Shown here: piece by piece, positions 43,301-55,584 of the stretch | Position numbering within the stretch: the first letter of the stretch is position 1 | Layout of the letters: each line of letters opens with the position of its first letter | Source of the DNA: Limonium bicolor | Lineage: Eukaryota; Streptophyta; Magnoliopsida; Caryophyllales; Plumbaginaceae | Reading direction: 5' to 3' | Assembly: GCA_023374045.1 (NCBI GenBank) | Contig: CM041780.1 | Location: 38,703,030-38,767,029, forward strand | Length of the DNA: 64,000 nucleotides | The notes under the pieces: model-generated | The model's database searches: none | What the model saw: only the letters and a program-made list of their open reading frames with translations | Told to the model about the DNA's origin: nothing | Made by a program: the position numbers and the translations under genes

Positions 43301-45422
43301 GTTTTTGATATGGTTGTTTCATCACGCTTCCGTACATGGAAGTCCCTTTAAGTACCTTGGTATCATTTCATGCCCTCTGGCAATTTAGGGTATCCCGTGT
43401 TACGTGGGACCCCTTCGGGTTCTACCCGAGTGTTCGCTTTAACACTAGTGTTCTTAACACGATACTTCGTTCAACTACTGTTGATTCCGGCACCCTTTAC
43501 GGATTGCTCCTAGGTGTTACTGAGTTGCGCCATTACATCTGGCTTGAACTCATGGTATATTCAGTTTCTTACTCCGCTCTGCGGTTATGTATACTTTAAA
43601 TCATCCCATTTGGGTTGTAACGTCTCCCGTTATTGGGTAGATCATCGATTCTTTCTCCCTTACGATCCTGGTCAGGTCGTTATTCTCCTCAGTGAAGTAT
43701 GTTGTGGGAATCCTATCCTGTTAATCAAACATTGATATGATCATTTAGGGCATTCATCTTATTGCTTACACTGGTATTCATTCCAGTTATTAGGTATTTC
43801 CTCCTTAATTCCTGAGGCATCTCCAATGTCTATACTTAATACTATGTGCTTCTCGCACTTATCCACGCTATATCCTTAGGTCTGTCACCTTGCTGGTTTC
43901 TAGACTCCTTTCGCTTTGTAAGCTTCTCTGTGTTCTTCGGTCATTCGAGGTGTCCCACTATCTTGGTTTGAATTGGCTCTTTTGTCCGTAGTATGGAGTG
44001 GGCTACTTCCCGTGTTCCGTACTCTACTTGTATACATACATGGAGTATCTTATTGATACGTTGCCACTTACCCGACTAACTCATAATTGGTCTATTAGGC
44101 CCGCAAGCTCCTTCGGAGTGCGGTCGTTCCATGTCTCGTTTGTGTACACTTGTAGTGTCGGTCACACGCCTAGGTGAAGTATTCTGTTACCAACTCCTCT
44201 TATAACGTCCTATGTTAATTACCGTGGTTCCCTGGTTGGTGTTCAAATTTGGGGGTTTTTTTTGGAAAATTTGAGTTTCGAAAGAAAATTTGGGCTTTGA
44301 AGGTAAATTCTTCATGGCATTTCAATGCCGCTGCTCTTACCGAGTCCAGCTTCTCACTGACTGGTATGTTCTTAATACAATGATCAGGCCGTTAGGCCTT
44401 TTCAAGGTTTCGTTTCACACTTCTTAGGGTTGTTTTGCCATATTGGCTTCTCTCGCCTTTTTGGTAATTGCCAAGTACTGGTCGCTTGTCAAAGCGCCTC
44501 TTAACAGTCGCATTAATACTACACTTGCCTTAGCAAGTGCACGGTACAGGTGGTTTTTTGGGTTAACTCATACCAGTCACGGTATTGTTCACTGTATCTG
44601 GTAGCCTTGTCGGCTCTTCCTTAATCCTTTAGTTGGATAACTACTCCTTAGAGGCTGCTTCTCATACATCTTGACATGACCGTCAGTCATTTAGGTGCTT
44701 CTCCAATGTCGGAGTTCCTTAATTATTTAGTTCTATGTTCTACCTCGTTGCTCGTTCCCACGTCTTTACTGTGGTTACAGAGGTTAAGTCATTTAGGCAA
44801 TACTTCTGTAGTCCTATTTGGGTATATCCCGTAGTTTACTCGTAGCTGTCTAAGCTATATCAGTTAGGTATTTCAACTTTTTCGGGTGTGGCAGGGTGGG
44901 GGTATCTACTTCTGACTAGATTCTTAGGCGGTTAGTATACCGTCATGAATCCGCCTTGTTGCACGGTTGGTGCTTACCTTCCCGCTATTATTCGGCCAGC
45001 CAGATTCTCGCGACTGCTAAGCCTGTCGCCCCAAGCTACTACAAATTCTGGTCTCCTTGGATTAGGGTGTCTCGATCTTTCGCCATTGAGTGCGGTTATT
45101 GTCGTTCCAGCGGGATTCGTCTCCGGGATCTCCGGTTCTCGGGATCTACCGCATGACAGATTCTGGTTCATATCGAAATAATAATTAAGTGCTAGACCGG
45201 GTTTCCCCGGCTCTCTGGCGTTCTTTCCCAAGCTTTTAATACGGGGGTTGTGGAGGGCGGGTCTGGTATTGTAAGTATCCAGATCATACTAGAAGTTCCT
45301 AACTAGCGTATCTCTCACGCTACCACTCAACCCTTAGCCCTAGGTCTCTAATTCCTAACTCGGTATTTCCTAAGCTCGGTATTTCCAGTCATCGGAGCGA
45401 TACTTCGCTCTGATACCATTTT
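40383..45422 (-). mobile_element. Element F, complete internal domain (5.04 kb)
   Basis: Minus strand, from the primer-binding site at 45407-45418 to the polypurine tract at 40385-40396. It contains PBS hairpin (45391-45414, one A-C mismatch), leader hairpin 2 (45191-45219), hairpin 3 (45010-45029), hairpin 4 (44522-44539), hairpin 5 (44108-44118), hairpin 7 (42681-42698), module M (42529-42592) and the internal polypurine copy (41811-41835). It is non-coding, and its length matches the A domain (5.09 kb). Confidence 0.88.
45391..45418 (-). other. Primer-binding site and PBS hairpin of F
   Basis: TGGTATCAGAGC on the minus strand at 45407-45418, four bases from the LTR. One stem base has changed (ATCGGAGC on the plus strand), giving a single mismatch. 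Confidence 0.92.
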
Positions 45423-45802
45423 TGTAACACCCCAACTGCTAATCATGCCATTACCTCTTAAACTGTCACAGTTACCAATAAACTCACAGCGGAACTCTAA
45501 ATACAACAGAGGGTGATACAACGCCGTTAGCCACCCATATGGCTAACCAGGCTTATTTCCACATACAGTAACGGTCTGATGAACTGGAACAACCGAATAC
45601 ACCATACAAATACAATACTCAACTCACTCACTTTACTATACCGAGTCTACAATATATGGATGCCGACAACATATTCGGTCTTACACCTCTTTCAATACAT
45701 AAGTAATTAAATCTAACTACCCATGTAATCCACCGACCCTGTCCTACTCTCGAACGGTAACATCTTCGGTGTACCTGTAAATAAAAACGTTGCCCCTAGG
45801 GG
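45423..45802 (-). mobile_element. Element F 5' LTR (G), first piece
   Basis: Matches 22442-22820 of D. Ends at the H insertion; the last five bases AGGGG (45798-45802) are the left target duplication of H. Acceptor-like CAG is at 45775-45777. Confidence 0.92.
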
Positions 45803-46213
45803 TGAAATACCCCATAAATTAATTTAAATTAATTTAGGGGATTTCTTTTGGTAAACCCTAAATGAAACTATTAAATATTAATTTATTATATGGTATTACG
45901 AATTTAATAGTGAGATTTATAAGTCAATAAATCTTGGGAAAATTTCAAGACACTCCAATTATATTATAAAGATTTTAGAAATACTTTGAACATTGATTTA
46001 AGGCTTAAAAGTCAAAATAAAATCATAGAAACCTTGAAGCTTCAAAAGCCTTGCTAGGATTGACTTTTTGAGAATGGTCAAATCAGGCCATGAAAACTAT
46101 ACCAATAAAAAGGTTATGGAAAACCCAGAAGATCGATAAAAAGAACGTTAAAAACGGATCATCCTAGCCAAAGTTATGATAAATTGAAGTTTAGAGCCAA
46201 AATTTTGAAGGAT

Positions 46214-46246
46214 GCTGACGTGTCCAGGGCTAGGGACACGTGTCGC
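46214..46246 (+). other. Inverted repeat in H (GACGTGTCC/GGACACGT)
   Basis: Arms of eight to nine bases around an eight-base loop, upstream of a TATA-like CCTATATCTT near 46322 (+519 from the LTR start, the same offset as in A and C). Confidence 0.5.
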
Positions 46247-48761
46247 GCCCAGTCAGCACCGGGTCACTCAATCGGTTGAGTTTCCAGCGGTTTTGGCATG
46301 TCATGGGGCGATCTTTAGACACCTATATCTTTTCCCTACTCCACCATTTGGTATGCCGTTTGTATCATTCGATTCTCCTATCTTTCCTCTTTCCAACCAT
46401 TACTCACACACCATCTAACTCCTTCTACAATGATCGGAAAGTTGATCCAAAGTGGCCTCCTCGCGAGTTCGTAACCCAGAATTCCGATTTTTCCTGAGAT
46501 CGGGTAAACTTCGTCACGCCATAACTTCTTCATTTCTCATCCAAATTTCGTATTCTTTAGCTTGTTTTGAAGATCTTTAATCCCTCTATAACTTTCATGT
46601 TGATGGCCAAGGCTGATTCGCAATGGTTTGGGAGATAAATCAGTCTAAAGATGCCTACTCGATCACGGTGGTAATTCTGCCCAGTTCATCCCGAAACCAA
46701 CTAGGTAAACACGGATCTTGTGAGATGTGTAACTTTCTCCCTAGTTCATCAAAATCAATGATTCTTCCACTAACATCTAGAGTTACATGCCTAGTTTGGA
46801 TTGTGATAGGTTCCATGAATCAAATCTCTCTCAATTGGTGCGAGTTGATTCGAGAAGAGGCATACCTGAAACCGCACATAAAATATCGATTTCCAGAATT
46901 CTCGATTTGGTTCACCCCGTTAATGCAATTCCGGTGAGTTTCTGATCAAATTGCTCCATTGATGCCATTCGAAATCTCATCACCGATCAAACCCACATGC
47001 CAATTTAGTCTATTATGCATTACAATGGGAGAATTTGTCGAAATTGAATTCGAACTCAACTGTGAACCCTAACTTCGAACCCAGTTTCGAATCGGTTTAA
47101 TTCTGCATGAAAATTGGGGAAATCGGTACCATTAGAACCGGAATTTGATTACGAATCGATAGGAATAAGAATCATCGAATTTCGTTCTGTAGATTGTGAG
47201 ATATCGCGTGATTAGTACTCGGGTGCGAAGGGGAGATGCCTGATGAACTAGCGAGTTCTGGGCCGTCCGATCTCAGTTAATAAACATGGACGGCCAAGAT
47301 TAGATCGTGGGGATTTAAGATATAATAAGAGAATATGTTTTCCAGAATAAAGTCCTAACTTTCTAGATTTATTTAATAATGGCCCCCCAATGTATTTTGA
47401 CATGAAATTTTAACCATAGATTCCTTATAAAATCTAGTTTATTTTGATGTAAATTAATATGGGTTTTGAGTTTTTAAACATAAGTTATGATTTTCCAAGT
47501 TACGAGTATTATGGATTTTTAGGTAATTTAAAAAGATATTTTTATGAAATAAAAATTTTATAATATGTATAAAATGTTATAGTTATTATATATTAAATTT
47601 GGGAATTTTTGGACAAGGGTAAATAGGTTTAAAAATTATGTTTATGGAATTTTCATAAATAACTTATAATATATGGTTTTGAATGTAACAAAAATTAAAG
47701 TATGGTTTTGTTAATAAGCTTTTTAGGTTGGGGAAATAATTAAACCTAAATTAACATTTTACATCATATGTTATAAATATTTTGGTATTATCTTTTAGGT
47801 GAAGTAAAATTTGTTTTACACATAAATACTTGTATGAGAACAATAAAATAGTAACTTATTTAAATCGAGATATTCAACAAACTACTATTAATATAATATA
47901 AATTGAGGTTGTAAACATCATATATTATTATTGAGGTTAATATGCTTAATTAAACGAGGGCAAACACTTTATTTTATAAACCATATATCAGTTGTGGATA
48001 TGTCTAAAAGGTATTAAATATAATTAAATACAATAAGAATTTCTTAAAGAATGTTTTGGATAAATCTTAAGGAAAATATAAGTGTATATATAAATACATT
48101 AGAAGTAAATAAAAGTAGTAACATACCTTGTGGGAAACGTATTAAGAGGGAAAAATTGGGATAAACCTTATTCATACGTGACACTTAAAAAAAAAATATA
48201 TAATCAATGTTAATGTGACATCTAGGTGGACTATTAGGGGGAAATACATACCTTAAACCTTGAATAGGTGATAAAGTAAGTTAGCCAAGCGTAACCAAAG
48301 GGTTTAATTAAACTAAACCTATAATCAGGAGTGGGTAAATGGAATAAGTTAAGTATGCATTAAAGTTTTTAATTACGAGATCTAGCCAGACCCCTAGGAG
48401 GGAGTAACTGTAAAACAGAACTATAGACTAATAGGAATGGAGGATGTGTAGCATTATAGTACCTTAACTAATCAATGCTTGGAATACTTTAATTATAGGT
48501 GATTAGTGGAAGTAGTTCGCATTTTCAAGTTTGGTTACTGCTACTACATATACCAGGTACGATTTCTCGTACTCAGATGCTTTTGGTGACGAATTTTATG
48601 GAATGTCTTGAGAAACGCTAAATGAGTTTGAATGAATCTTGAAAGGAAATTGTTTGTGTGACTAACTCAGCCTGTTGTGACTGACTGAGCCTTGAATGTA
48701 CAACTTTCATGATTATTGGTTCCTCCTTTCTGGTTGTCTCATTAGATATTAACTGCTGAGG

Positions 48762-48822
48762 GTTTACGCTTCTACACTCTGTAGGACTGAGTGTTTTGGT
48801 ATTGCACTCGTGCAGTTAATAG
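48762..48822 (+). other. Module M inside H LTR
   Basis: GTTTACGCTTCTACACTCTG through GCACTCGTGCAGTTAAT, the block otherwise found in the internal domains of A, D, F and I. Confidence 0.75.
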
Positions 48823-48924
48823 TCTAGTGGGAATATGGGAAAATGTCAATCTTGGTATATATTGGGTATGGATTCTTTCTATTAAGTGGTGCACACACTT
48901 TTCACCGATGACTGAGAACGGGTC

Positions 48925-49014
48925 AGTGGCAGCGGAGGTCTGCTATACCTCGTCCAAGTGGACAACTGACAGCGGAGGTCTGTTTACCTCATCCTTGGAC
49001 TCACTTCTGCCACT
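48925..49014 (+). other. Branched inverted-repeat structure in H
   Basis: Outer arms AGTGGCAG (48925-48932) and CTGCCACT (49007-49014). Inside are GAGGT/ACCTC (48935-48951), TCCAAG/CTTGGA (48953-48999) and, within that, GAGGT/ACCTC (48975-48990). Two GCGGAGGTCTG blocks 40 bp apart form the repeated arms. Confidence 0.65.
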
Positions 49015-49346
49015 GCTGTCGCCATCTCACTTTTTTTCTTTCTTACTCTTGTTATGCTTTCATTCCCAGTCCTTGTGACTACCTGGGCCTTTCTAATCCT
49101 AACTGGAACTGAATTTAACTTAAGCAATGGATGTTCACTAACTTCTGGCGTGTTCTTTTATGTTGGCTCACTTTACTTACTTGTCATTTATCCTTATCCT
49201 TGACTCGATACTTTTGACTTGGTGGTTTGGATGTGCCTTGTTCTTCTGCTTTTGTTCTAAGTGTTTGGCTTCATCTTATTGTTTATTTTTAAGAGTTATG
49301 TGTTTAAACTTTGTTTTGGAGAGTTGTACCAGTACCATTCCAGGGA

Positions 49347-49391
49347 ACTGACCCACCCCTGGGGGGGCTGGGTGGTCTTGTCATCTTGCAG
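49347..49391 (+). promoter_or_regulatory. Acceptor-like site of H
   Basis: CCCACCCCTGGGGGGGCTGGG, then TCTTGTCATCTTGCAG|GTACGAC, 250 bp before the LTR end, as in the other LTRs. Confidence 0.5.
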
Positions 49392-49641
49392 GTACGACTT
49401 TTTATACAGGTGGCCACGAAGAGAGTGAGTGTATGGGATGGGAATTAGGAATTTTGGAGAGCTATTGTATTTTGTTGTATTATTACGCTTATGTTATGTT
49501 TTCTCTCGAGTTCGACCGTAGCGTTTGTAATATCATAAGTTGTAATTGGTGAGGTTTGGTGCCGGGTGTTTGGAACCCGATGATCTGTAATCGCCTTAGT
49601 ATTTTATTTCCGCTGCATTTATGATAGATAGGGGCGTTACA

Positions 49642-52475
49642 AGGGGCTCAGCTTAACGCTGCATATGAAATTCGCATACCCCGAGCGCTAATTGGGGTAC
49701 GCCGACTACTTTTGTCGGATATACATGGTGTTCACTTAGTCAAAAAACATGCATCATAACAATACAATATATATGCGTATTACTCAAGGAATCTACATCC
49801 AATCACGGAACACAATTCCTAACTAACATAACAAGGTTGTTAGTTGTATCTGTTTACTCTTAGGCCTTGAGGGTTATACCTCACTATGCCTTGTTTTATT
49901 CAATATCTCAATATCACCCTCTCGGGTACTCTCATATACACACCTATTCTCTTGGGCTACTCGTACTATACTCACCCATTCTCTCGGGTTACTTATACTC
50001 GTTATCTCACCCACACTTTGGGTTATTTGTACTCATTATCTCACCCACACTCTTGGGTTATTTATACTCTAGCTCTTGTAGATTCTCGAGACACTGCAGG
50101 TCTCCTACATCACGCTTGTTACTCTTAATACATACTTAGGCCAAAACTCATGGCTCTCAAGCATAGTCTTACTTCCCCGGTTTCGACCCTACTCTGGTCT
50201 AGCATGGTGGGAAGGTTCAAATAGCTCACGGAACTCTCTCTCTTAGTTCCTAACTCTTTTACATAGGTCCGACTACTCTCGGACTACTCTCATTCCCATA
50301 CACTCCTCTCTCGGAGCTATAATATTATTATGTGTTTTACTCTGGAAGCATCACTCTCGATGTTTCTAATGACTTTGGGAACAATTCACAAGTTCGGTTA
50401 ATCTTCGGTTTTAAGAGTTACCCATACGTTTCATTTGCTCATACGTTCGGTTATTTTCTTATACCGGGTAAAATCCTCATATAGGAGGTCAACCATGTCT
50501 CAAGGGAGCTACTAATCCCTTAGGTCTCTTTTACCTTCTTTACTAGTTCACATCTTCGAACTATCGTTAATCCTCTTGAGGGAGGTTCACTTATCTTTCC
50601 ACTCTCATTTGTTTCGTGGATTGTGTCATTATGGTTTACTAACCGTTATCGGGTAATTACTCAACCCGCACATCTCCTCACATTCTAGGGAGTTCATATG
50701 TTTGTGTTTCGTTATACTTTAACGGATAGTTTGTGTGTTTGCACGTTTTCTTTATCATAAGCATCGACCCGATCTATGGGTCTCTAGCCAAACGTTACTC
50801 ACTATGAGTCGGTCTTTACTCTATGTTAGACCACACCGGCATACAAGTATGTTAGCTCATTCAACATACAACAAGACATAAATAATCAAACAAGGGATTC
50901 TTTTCATGCTTTAGTCTTGATTAAGCCGGCATACAAACACACAAATCAACGTAACTCGGTTAGCACGCGGAGTATGAGAAAATCATACCTTTCACCGGGG
51001 TTTTACTTTTACCGTGTCATCTCACCATGCTCGGGTCACGCACGATTCTTTAGTAATGTTTCAAACATTATTATTAATACTAGGCTCATACGGTACATAA
51101 TAAAATGCTACTCCCGTTACTTACCCCCTTATCCCGTTACCTCGGTTTTACCCTTGTTAATTTGAGTTCTCACTTCTCAATCACTTCTAACACTTTCTTA
51201 CACTTCCTAGGGCCTTTACATGTCACCAAACAAGGCCTTAACATCTTATAACATCATTAACATTCAAACCCCATCATTAGAAACCTTTAAAACACTTTCT
51301 GTAGGATTCTGGGGTGGTCCGGGACTTGGTCCCTACCCTAAGTCCCGGACCAATGCTGGTCCTAACTCTCGGCCTTATTTTTGAAGCGGTCCGGGACCTT
51401 ATACATCTCTTAAGTCCCGGACCAAGCCTGCAGTCGAACTCTCGGCATGAATTTCAATATGGTCCGGGACCTTGTCCATATCTCTAGTCCCGGACTAGGT
51501 GCAGACTTCTATCCTCGGCTATTAATTAAGGGGTGGTCCGGGACATGGGCAGGGACTTAAGTCCCGGACCAATCAAACTGAAAAACTCTCGGGGTATTTT
51601 AGGGGGTTGTCCGGAACATGGTCCTAGACCTAGTCCTAGACCCTACTACAGATTTTACAGATTTGGCATTTCCAAATCTGTTACAATTCCATTCTTCCAC
51701 CATTTGATTTCCCAATCTTTCCCATTTGAAATACACATGTTTTAGCATCTAAATTCCCATCTGAACCATCTCAAACTAATCACCAAGTCCACTCACTAAG
51801 CCATGCTCAATCCACTCAAATTCACTTATATTTTCATAACTTGGTCTCTTGTTCCTTAACTCCTTGTAACAGATTTTGGAACCCTCTTCTTACCATTCTA
51901 ACTTCCATCATTAATACCATTCCCAGCACTCATATGACATTATTTTTACTCCTAACACCTCTTCTTCTTAGTTCGGTTTTCAAACCATTAACCAACCACT
52001 TAAACTTCTTAAACACTCCTAGTTTCTTCTTTAAAATGAAACACTCATGTCCATACTCCCCTAAACAAATTTTGACAGCACTTGGCTACTTTCTATGCAT
52101 TCTCACCACACCAAATATGCTCACAAACACTTCTTCTCCCCTGTTTGGTTTAGACATCAAAACCACCTCAAATTCCCATTGTTCACACCAATGAACTAGC
52201 TTAGACTCAAGCTTATCTTCTACACTTAAGCAACATTAAAACATTCTCATTCCCACTCAATATTGTTGTACCACGACTACACCAATTCAAGAACATTAAA
52301 CCAAATCTAAAACCTATTTTACAAGTCAAATAAAACCAACTCAAGGTGAGCTTATTACCTTGTTTGTTTTCGGTTTTTTCCTCTTCTCTTCCCTCTTTCT
52401 CTTGCTCTCTTTTTCTTTTCTTGTTTTTACCACACACAAGGGAGTCTAGATTGCTATCTATAATCATATCCCCAT
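49642..52475 (-). mobile_element. Element F 5' LTR (G), second piece
   Basis: Continues the D-type LTR after H, matching about 22820-25680 of D. It includes the 43-bp repeats (49910-50075), the best-preserved D-type hairpin array (51316-51642) and the third donor-like site (exon end 52359). Element I interrupts it after CCCAT (52471-52475); about 1.2 kb of this LTR must lie right of element I, beyond the window. Confidence 0.9.
51316..51642 (-). repeat. Hairpin array of G LTR (5 units)
   Basis: Units at 51316-51351, 51388-51423, 51461-51496, 51535-51570 and 51608-51642, period 72-74 bp. Units 1, 2 and 4 have intact GGTCCGGGAC/GTCCCGGACC stems in which D or F carries errors. Confidence 0.85.
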
Positions 52476-53179
52476 TGAAATACCCCAAACCTTAATGTGT
52501 TAATTAATTTTGTAATTATAATTCTCTAGGGCTAATTAAGTCCTTAAGATCATTGATGAAGAAACAAAAACCAAAAAGAAAAAAGAATGTGCGTAAAAGT
52601 CACAAAACGTGAAAATGCATATTTAATTATTCTAGGGGGTACATAACCTTCGTTAGGGCTATAAATATATTTTTATATATTAATTACACACTAAGAACGT
52701 GTGGGAAAAATTCCAGAAGAAAACGGATCCAAACAATGCGTTAAAACGCTAACGGAGTCTTAAAGCGCGTTTTTCGAGAAAATCCGAAAACGTGACTTTA
52801 AACAGTTAAATGACCCCGTAAAAATAATAGTTGATTATGTAACAATAATTAAACATTAATGGGAGTTTTAACCATTAAAATTAAAGGAATGAGAAAATTT
52901 CCGGAAAACGGTCCCGGTTAGTGAATAGTGCTAAACCGGGCAAATAAACGAGCGTTTTCTGTTAAAGGACGAAAAACGCTCCAGCGTGTCTACAGTGGTG
53001 GGCCGTTTTTATTAATGTAAACAGCTCACTCACATAAGACTAGTTAACTAATAAATAAAGTCAAAAAATAGAAACACCACTTATACCCCCACACTTTCTC
53101 TCCTTCCTTATTTTCTTTTTCCTCTCTCTCTCTCTTCCTCTCTTTCTTCCTCCACTGATTTGCCTTCTCCCTCTCTGGG

Positions 53180-53410
53180 TTGAACGTTTTTGAAGCCTCC
53201 CATGGCTACTCCATGTTCAACCTCATGCCCAAGCTCCCTTTGAGCTCCAAGTCAAAAATAAATCACATATTCTTTTTCCTCTCATCTTCCTCTATCATCC
53301 TCTCTTTTCGAAATTCCAAAAGGATGAAGTTGACCTCCATTGGTTTTCCCCATTTGAAGAGAAAATGGCACCAATGTGAAGCTTGGAGTCTCCTCTTTCT
53401 TCTAAGGTAA
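53180..53410 (+). CDS. Putative leader ORF of I (76 residues; conserved last 28)
   Basis: The open frame starts at 53180, but only the part from the ATG at 53324 is comparable to A and E. That part is 28 residues, with GFPHLKRK then CEAWSLLFLLR. It ends CTA-AGG-TAA at the donor-like site. If splicing joins AAG to the acceptor at 56190, the frame would run on through TAC-AAG-GAA to a GAG-TAG stop inside the conserved 20-mer. No known family; untested. Confidence 0.35.
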   Translation: MNVFEASHGYSMFNLMPKLPLSSKSKINHIFFFLSSSSIILSFRNSKRMKLTSIGFPHLKRKWHQCEAWSLLFLLR

Positions 53411-53741
53411 AAATTTCCAAGAAAAAGTTACTTCCTCTTCATCTCTTGGTGTAATCGATTTTTCACCATTATTGACCTTGTTTTTCTCCTTGTTCTTGAG
53501 CTCCAAATTAATCCTTCAATGGTGGAGTAATCCCTCTTAAAAGCTTCAAAAAGGTAAACCCTAGCTTGTGTTCTAAGCCCCTTTGATTTAATTGAGTTTT
53601 CTAAGGGTTTAGATAATTGATTGAGTATGTTTTGTGTTCTTGGATGTTGTAATGGAGTTTGGAAACTCCATACCCGCTTGACCGATTTTGAAGAGATGAG
53701 GAGCAAGAGGAGAATTAAAGAGACTTGTGAAATTAAGTAAG
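53404..53741 (+). promoter_or_regulatory. Three donor-like sites of I LTR
   Basis: AAG|GTAAAA after 53406, AAG|GTAAAC after 53553 and AA|GTAAGG after 53736. Confidence 0.5.
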
Positions 53742-54396
53742 GAATTCACCTTAAACCTTGTTCTAAATTGTTTAAGTGTTTGGGATGGGTAAACAATTTA
53801 TGAACCCAAATTGTGGATTAAAATCTGTGTTGTAATGTGTTTAGTTGGTTATGGAGATTGATATTGTGGCTGTGGAGTTTATGGTGATTATGTTGTTGTT
53901 GATGAATTTGAGGATTGGTTATGTGCTGATAGGACCCTTGAAAAGGGTGTGGCTAGATTAGGAATGAGGAGGATGTGTTTTGATGAATTGGAGATGCAAA
54001 GTTTATGGGGAGGTTATGGCAAAATTTTAAGGGAAAATGAGTGTTGAGAATGGCTTTATGGATGAGAGAGTTTAGGTGTTCAGTTGGGATGTTTAATGTT
54101 GAGTAGAGAGAGTGTTGGCCTTGTAATGGTGAATGAATAATGGAGTTAAGAGAGTGGTGAGAAAAATCTGTAGCATAACACTTGATAGAACTAAGCATTA
54201 GTTCTTGTAAGAGGAGAGTGAGAAATTTGGGTGAATTTGGTTAAGAATTGAGTAACAAGCGTAGGTGATGAGTTAGGTGAGTTTAAGAGGTTGTAATGGT
54301 GATGGAAAATGCCCAAATACATGTAGGAACCTTGGAGCAACAATGGGAAGAAGTTTGGAGTTGAATGGGCATTTAGAAACAATGGCCTGGAGCCGA

Positions 54397-54720
54397 CCGA
54401 CCTTAGGACCGGACTTACAAGGTCGGTCGAGCCCAGTTTAACCCGTCGGAAATCTTTCTGGAATCGACCGACCTTGGGACCGGACTTGCAAGGTCGGTCG
54501 GACTCAAATTTTGTGCGCGGAAATCTTTCTGGAACGGACCGACCTTAGGACCGGACTTGCAAGGTCGGTCGGGGTAAAATTTTCAAACGGGAAGTCATCT
54601 GGAATGTACCGACCTTGGGACCGGACTTGGCAAGGTCGGTCGGAGTGAAAAATTTTGAACTCGGACGTTACTGGAATGGACCGACCTTGGGTAAGTTCGG
54701 TCGGTAAGGTCGGTCGGCCA
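54397..54720 (+). repeat. Hairpin array of I LTR (5 units, 70-72 bp period)
   Basis: CCGACCTT starts units at 54397, 54468, 54539, 54609 and 54681. Arms GACCGACCTT and AAGGTCGGTC enclose a 14-base loop containing GGACCGGACTTGC. Spacers share AAATCTTTCTGGAA or TCATCTGGAAT. Unit 5 is shortened. Confidence 0.85.
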
Positions 54721-55584
54721 CTTATATATAAAAAAAAAATTAATTTGTCTAATGATAAGGATTGGTATGTAAAGATGTTATAAGGTTGTTAAGGATATGT
54801 TAAGTGAGTAATAATGACCATTGAGTGGTGAAGAGTTGTAATAGAAATGTGAAAGTAAACAAGTTAAGAATGTGAAGTTATAAAACTACTGAACGGGGTT
54901 AACCATGGGCGCACTAGTCTTAACTAGCTACTACCCCGATGTTAATGGAAGTAGTTATAATGTTACCAGTTGTTCAAAGAGTTTTCGAGAAACATGCGAT
55001 GAGACGTTGGAGTGGACCTTCGGTGACAGGTATGGTTTTCTTGCAACCTGTGTCCTACCGGGTTACACCGGCTTGTATGCCAGTGTGTTTTTCTGTGTGT
55101 TTGCCACCTTGCAAGATAAAGCATGAAATGAGTTTACAGTAAGTCATTATTGTGGCGTAATTAATTCCGATACCGTTTAACCTTAATTATGTGTTAAATA
55201 ATAGTTAACCGACCTTAGGTTCACATAAGAGAACGGTATTCGGAATAAACGTCCCAACCCACGGGAACGTTCAAACTACGGCTATCCGTGCGTTAGTGTA
55301 TGTGGTGACTTGTGTGATGTATGTGACTTGTTCAGTATGTTGTCGTTATTGGATACTGTTATCCGTGTTGTTGAAATGGGATGTGATTTTCCCTGATGTG
55401 TCTAACCAAGTTAGTAACACAATGTGATGTACGTATGTGATAAGTTCCATAAAGGAACCTCTAATTAATAAGTATATGTTATGTATGGTGAGGAATCCGG
55501 TCGCGCGTGTTGTTCGGGAGTTGATGTATATATGTGAGTTAACTCCCATTCTGTTATGTTAGGGTTGTATATCCTTCTTGGATG

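Larger units (their letters stand above)
45803..49641 (+). mobile_element. H, solo LTR (3839 bp) with TSD AGGGG
   Basis: Begins TGAAATACCCC and ends GGGGCGTTACA, flanked on both sides by AGGGG (45798-45802 and 49642-49646). Removing it and one AGGGG restores the sequence seen uninterrupted in D at 22820. There is no primer-binding site or polypurine tract inside, so it is a solo LTR formed by recombination between two LTRs. It differs from its neighbours: an A/T-rich middle (47300-48400), no GC-rich hairpin array, module M at 48762-48822 and a branched inverted-repeat structure at 48925-49014. It keeps an acceptor-like site at 49391. Confidence 0.9.

Noticed and set aside
46623..46937. Open frame of 104 codons in H
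   Set aside because: No motif, no neighbouring coding sequence, and it is inside an LTR; chance length in moderately A/T-rich DNA.
45803..49641. H as a host-gene-bearing insertion or LINE
   Set aside because: It has TG...CA ends, a 5-bp target duplication and no poly(A) tail or reverse transcriptase; a solo LTR explains it better.
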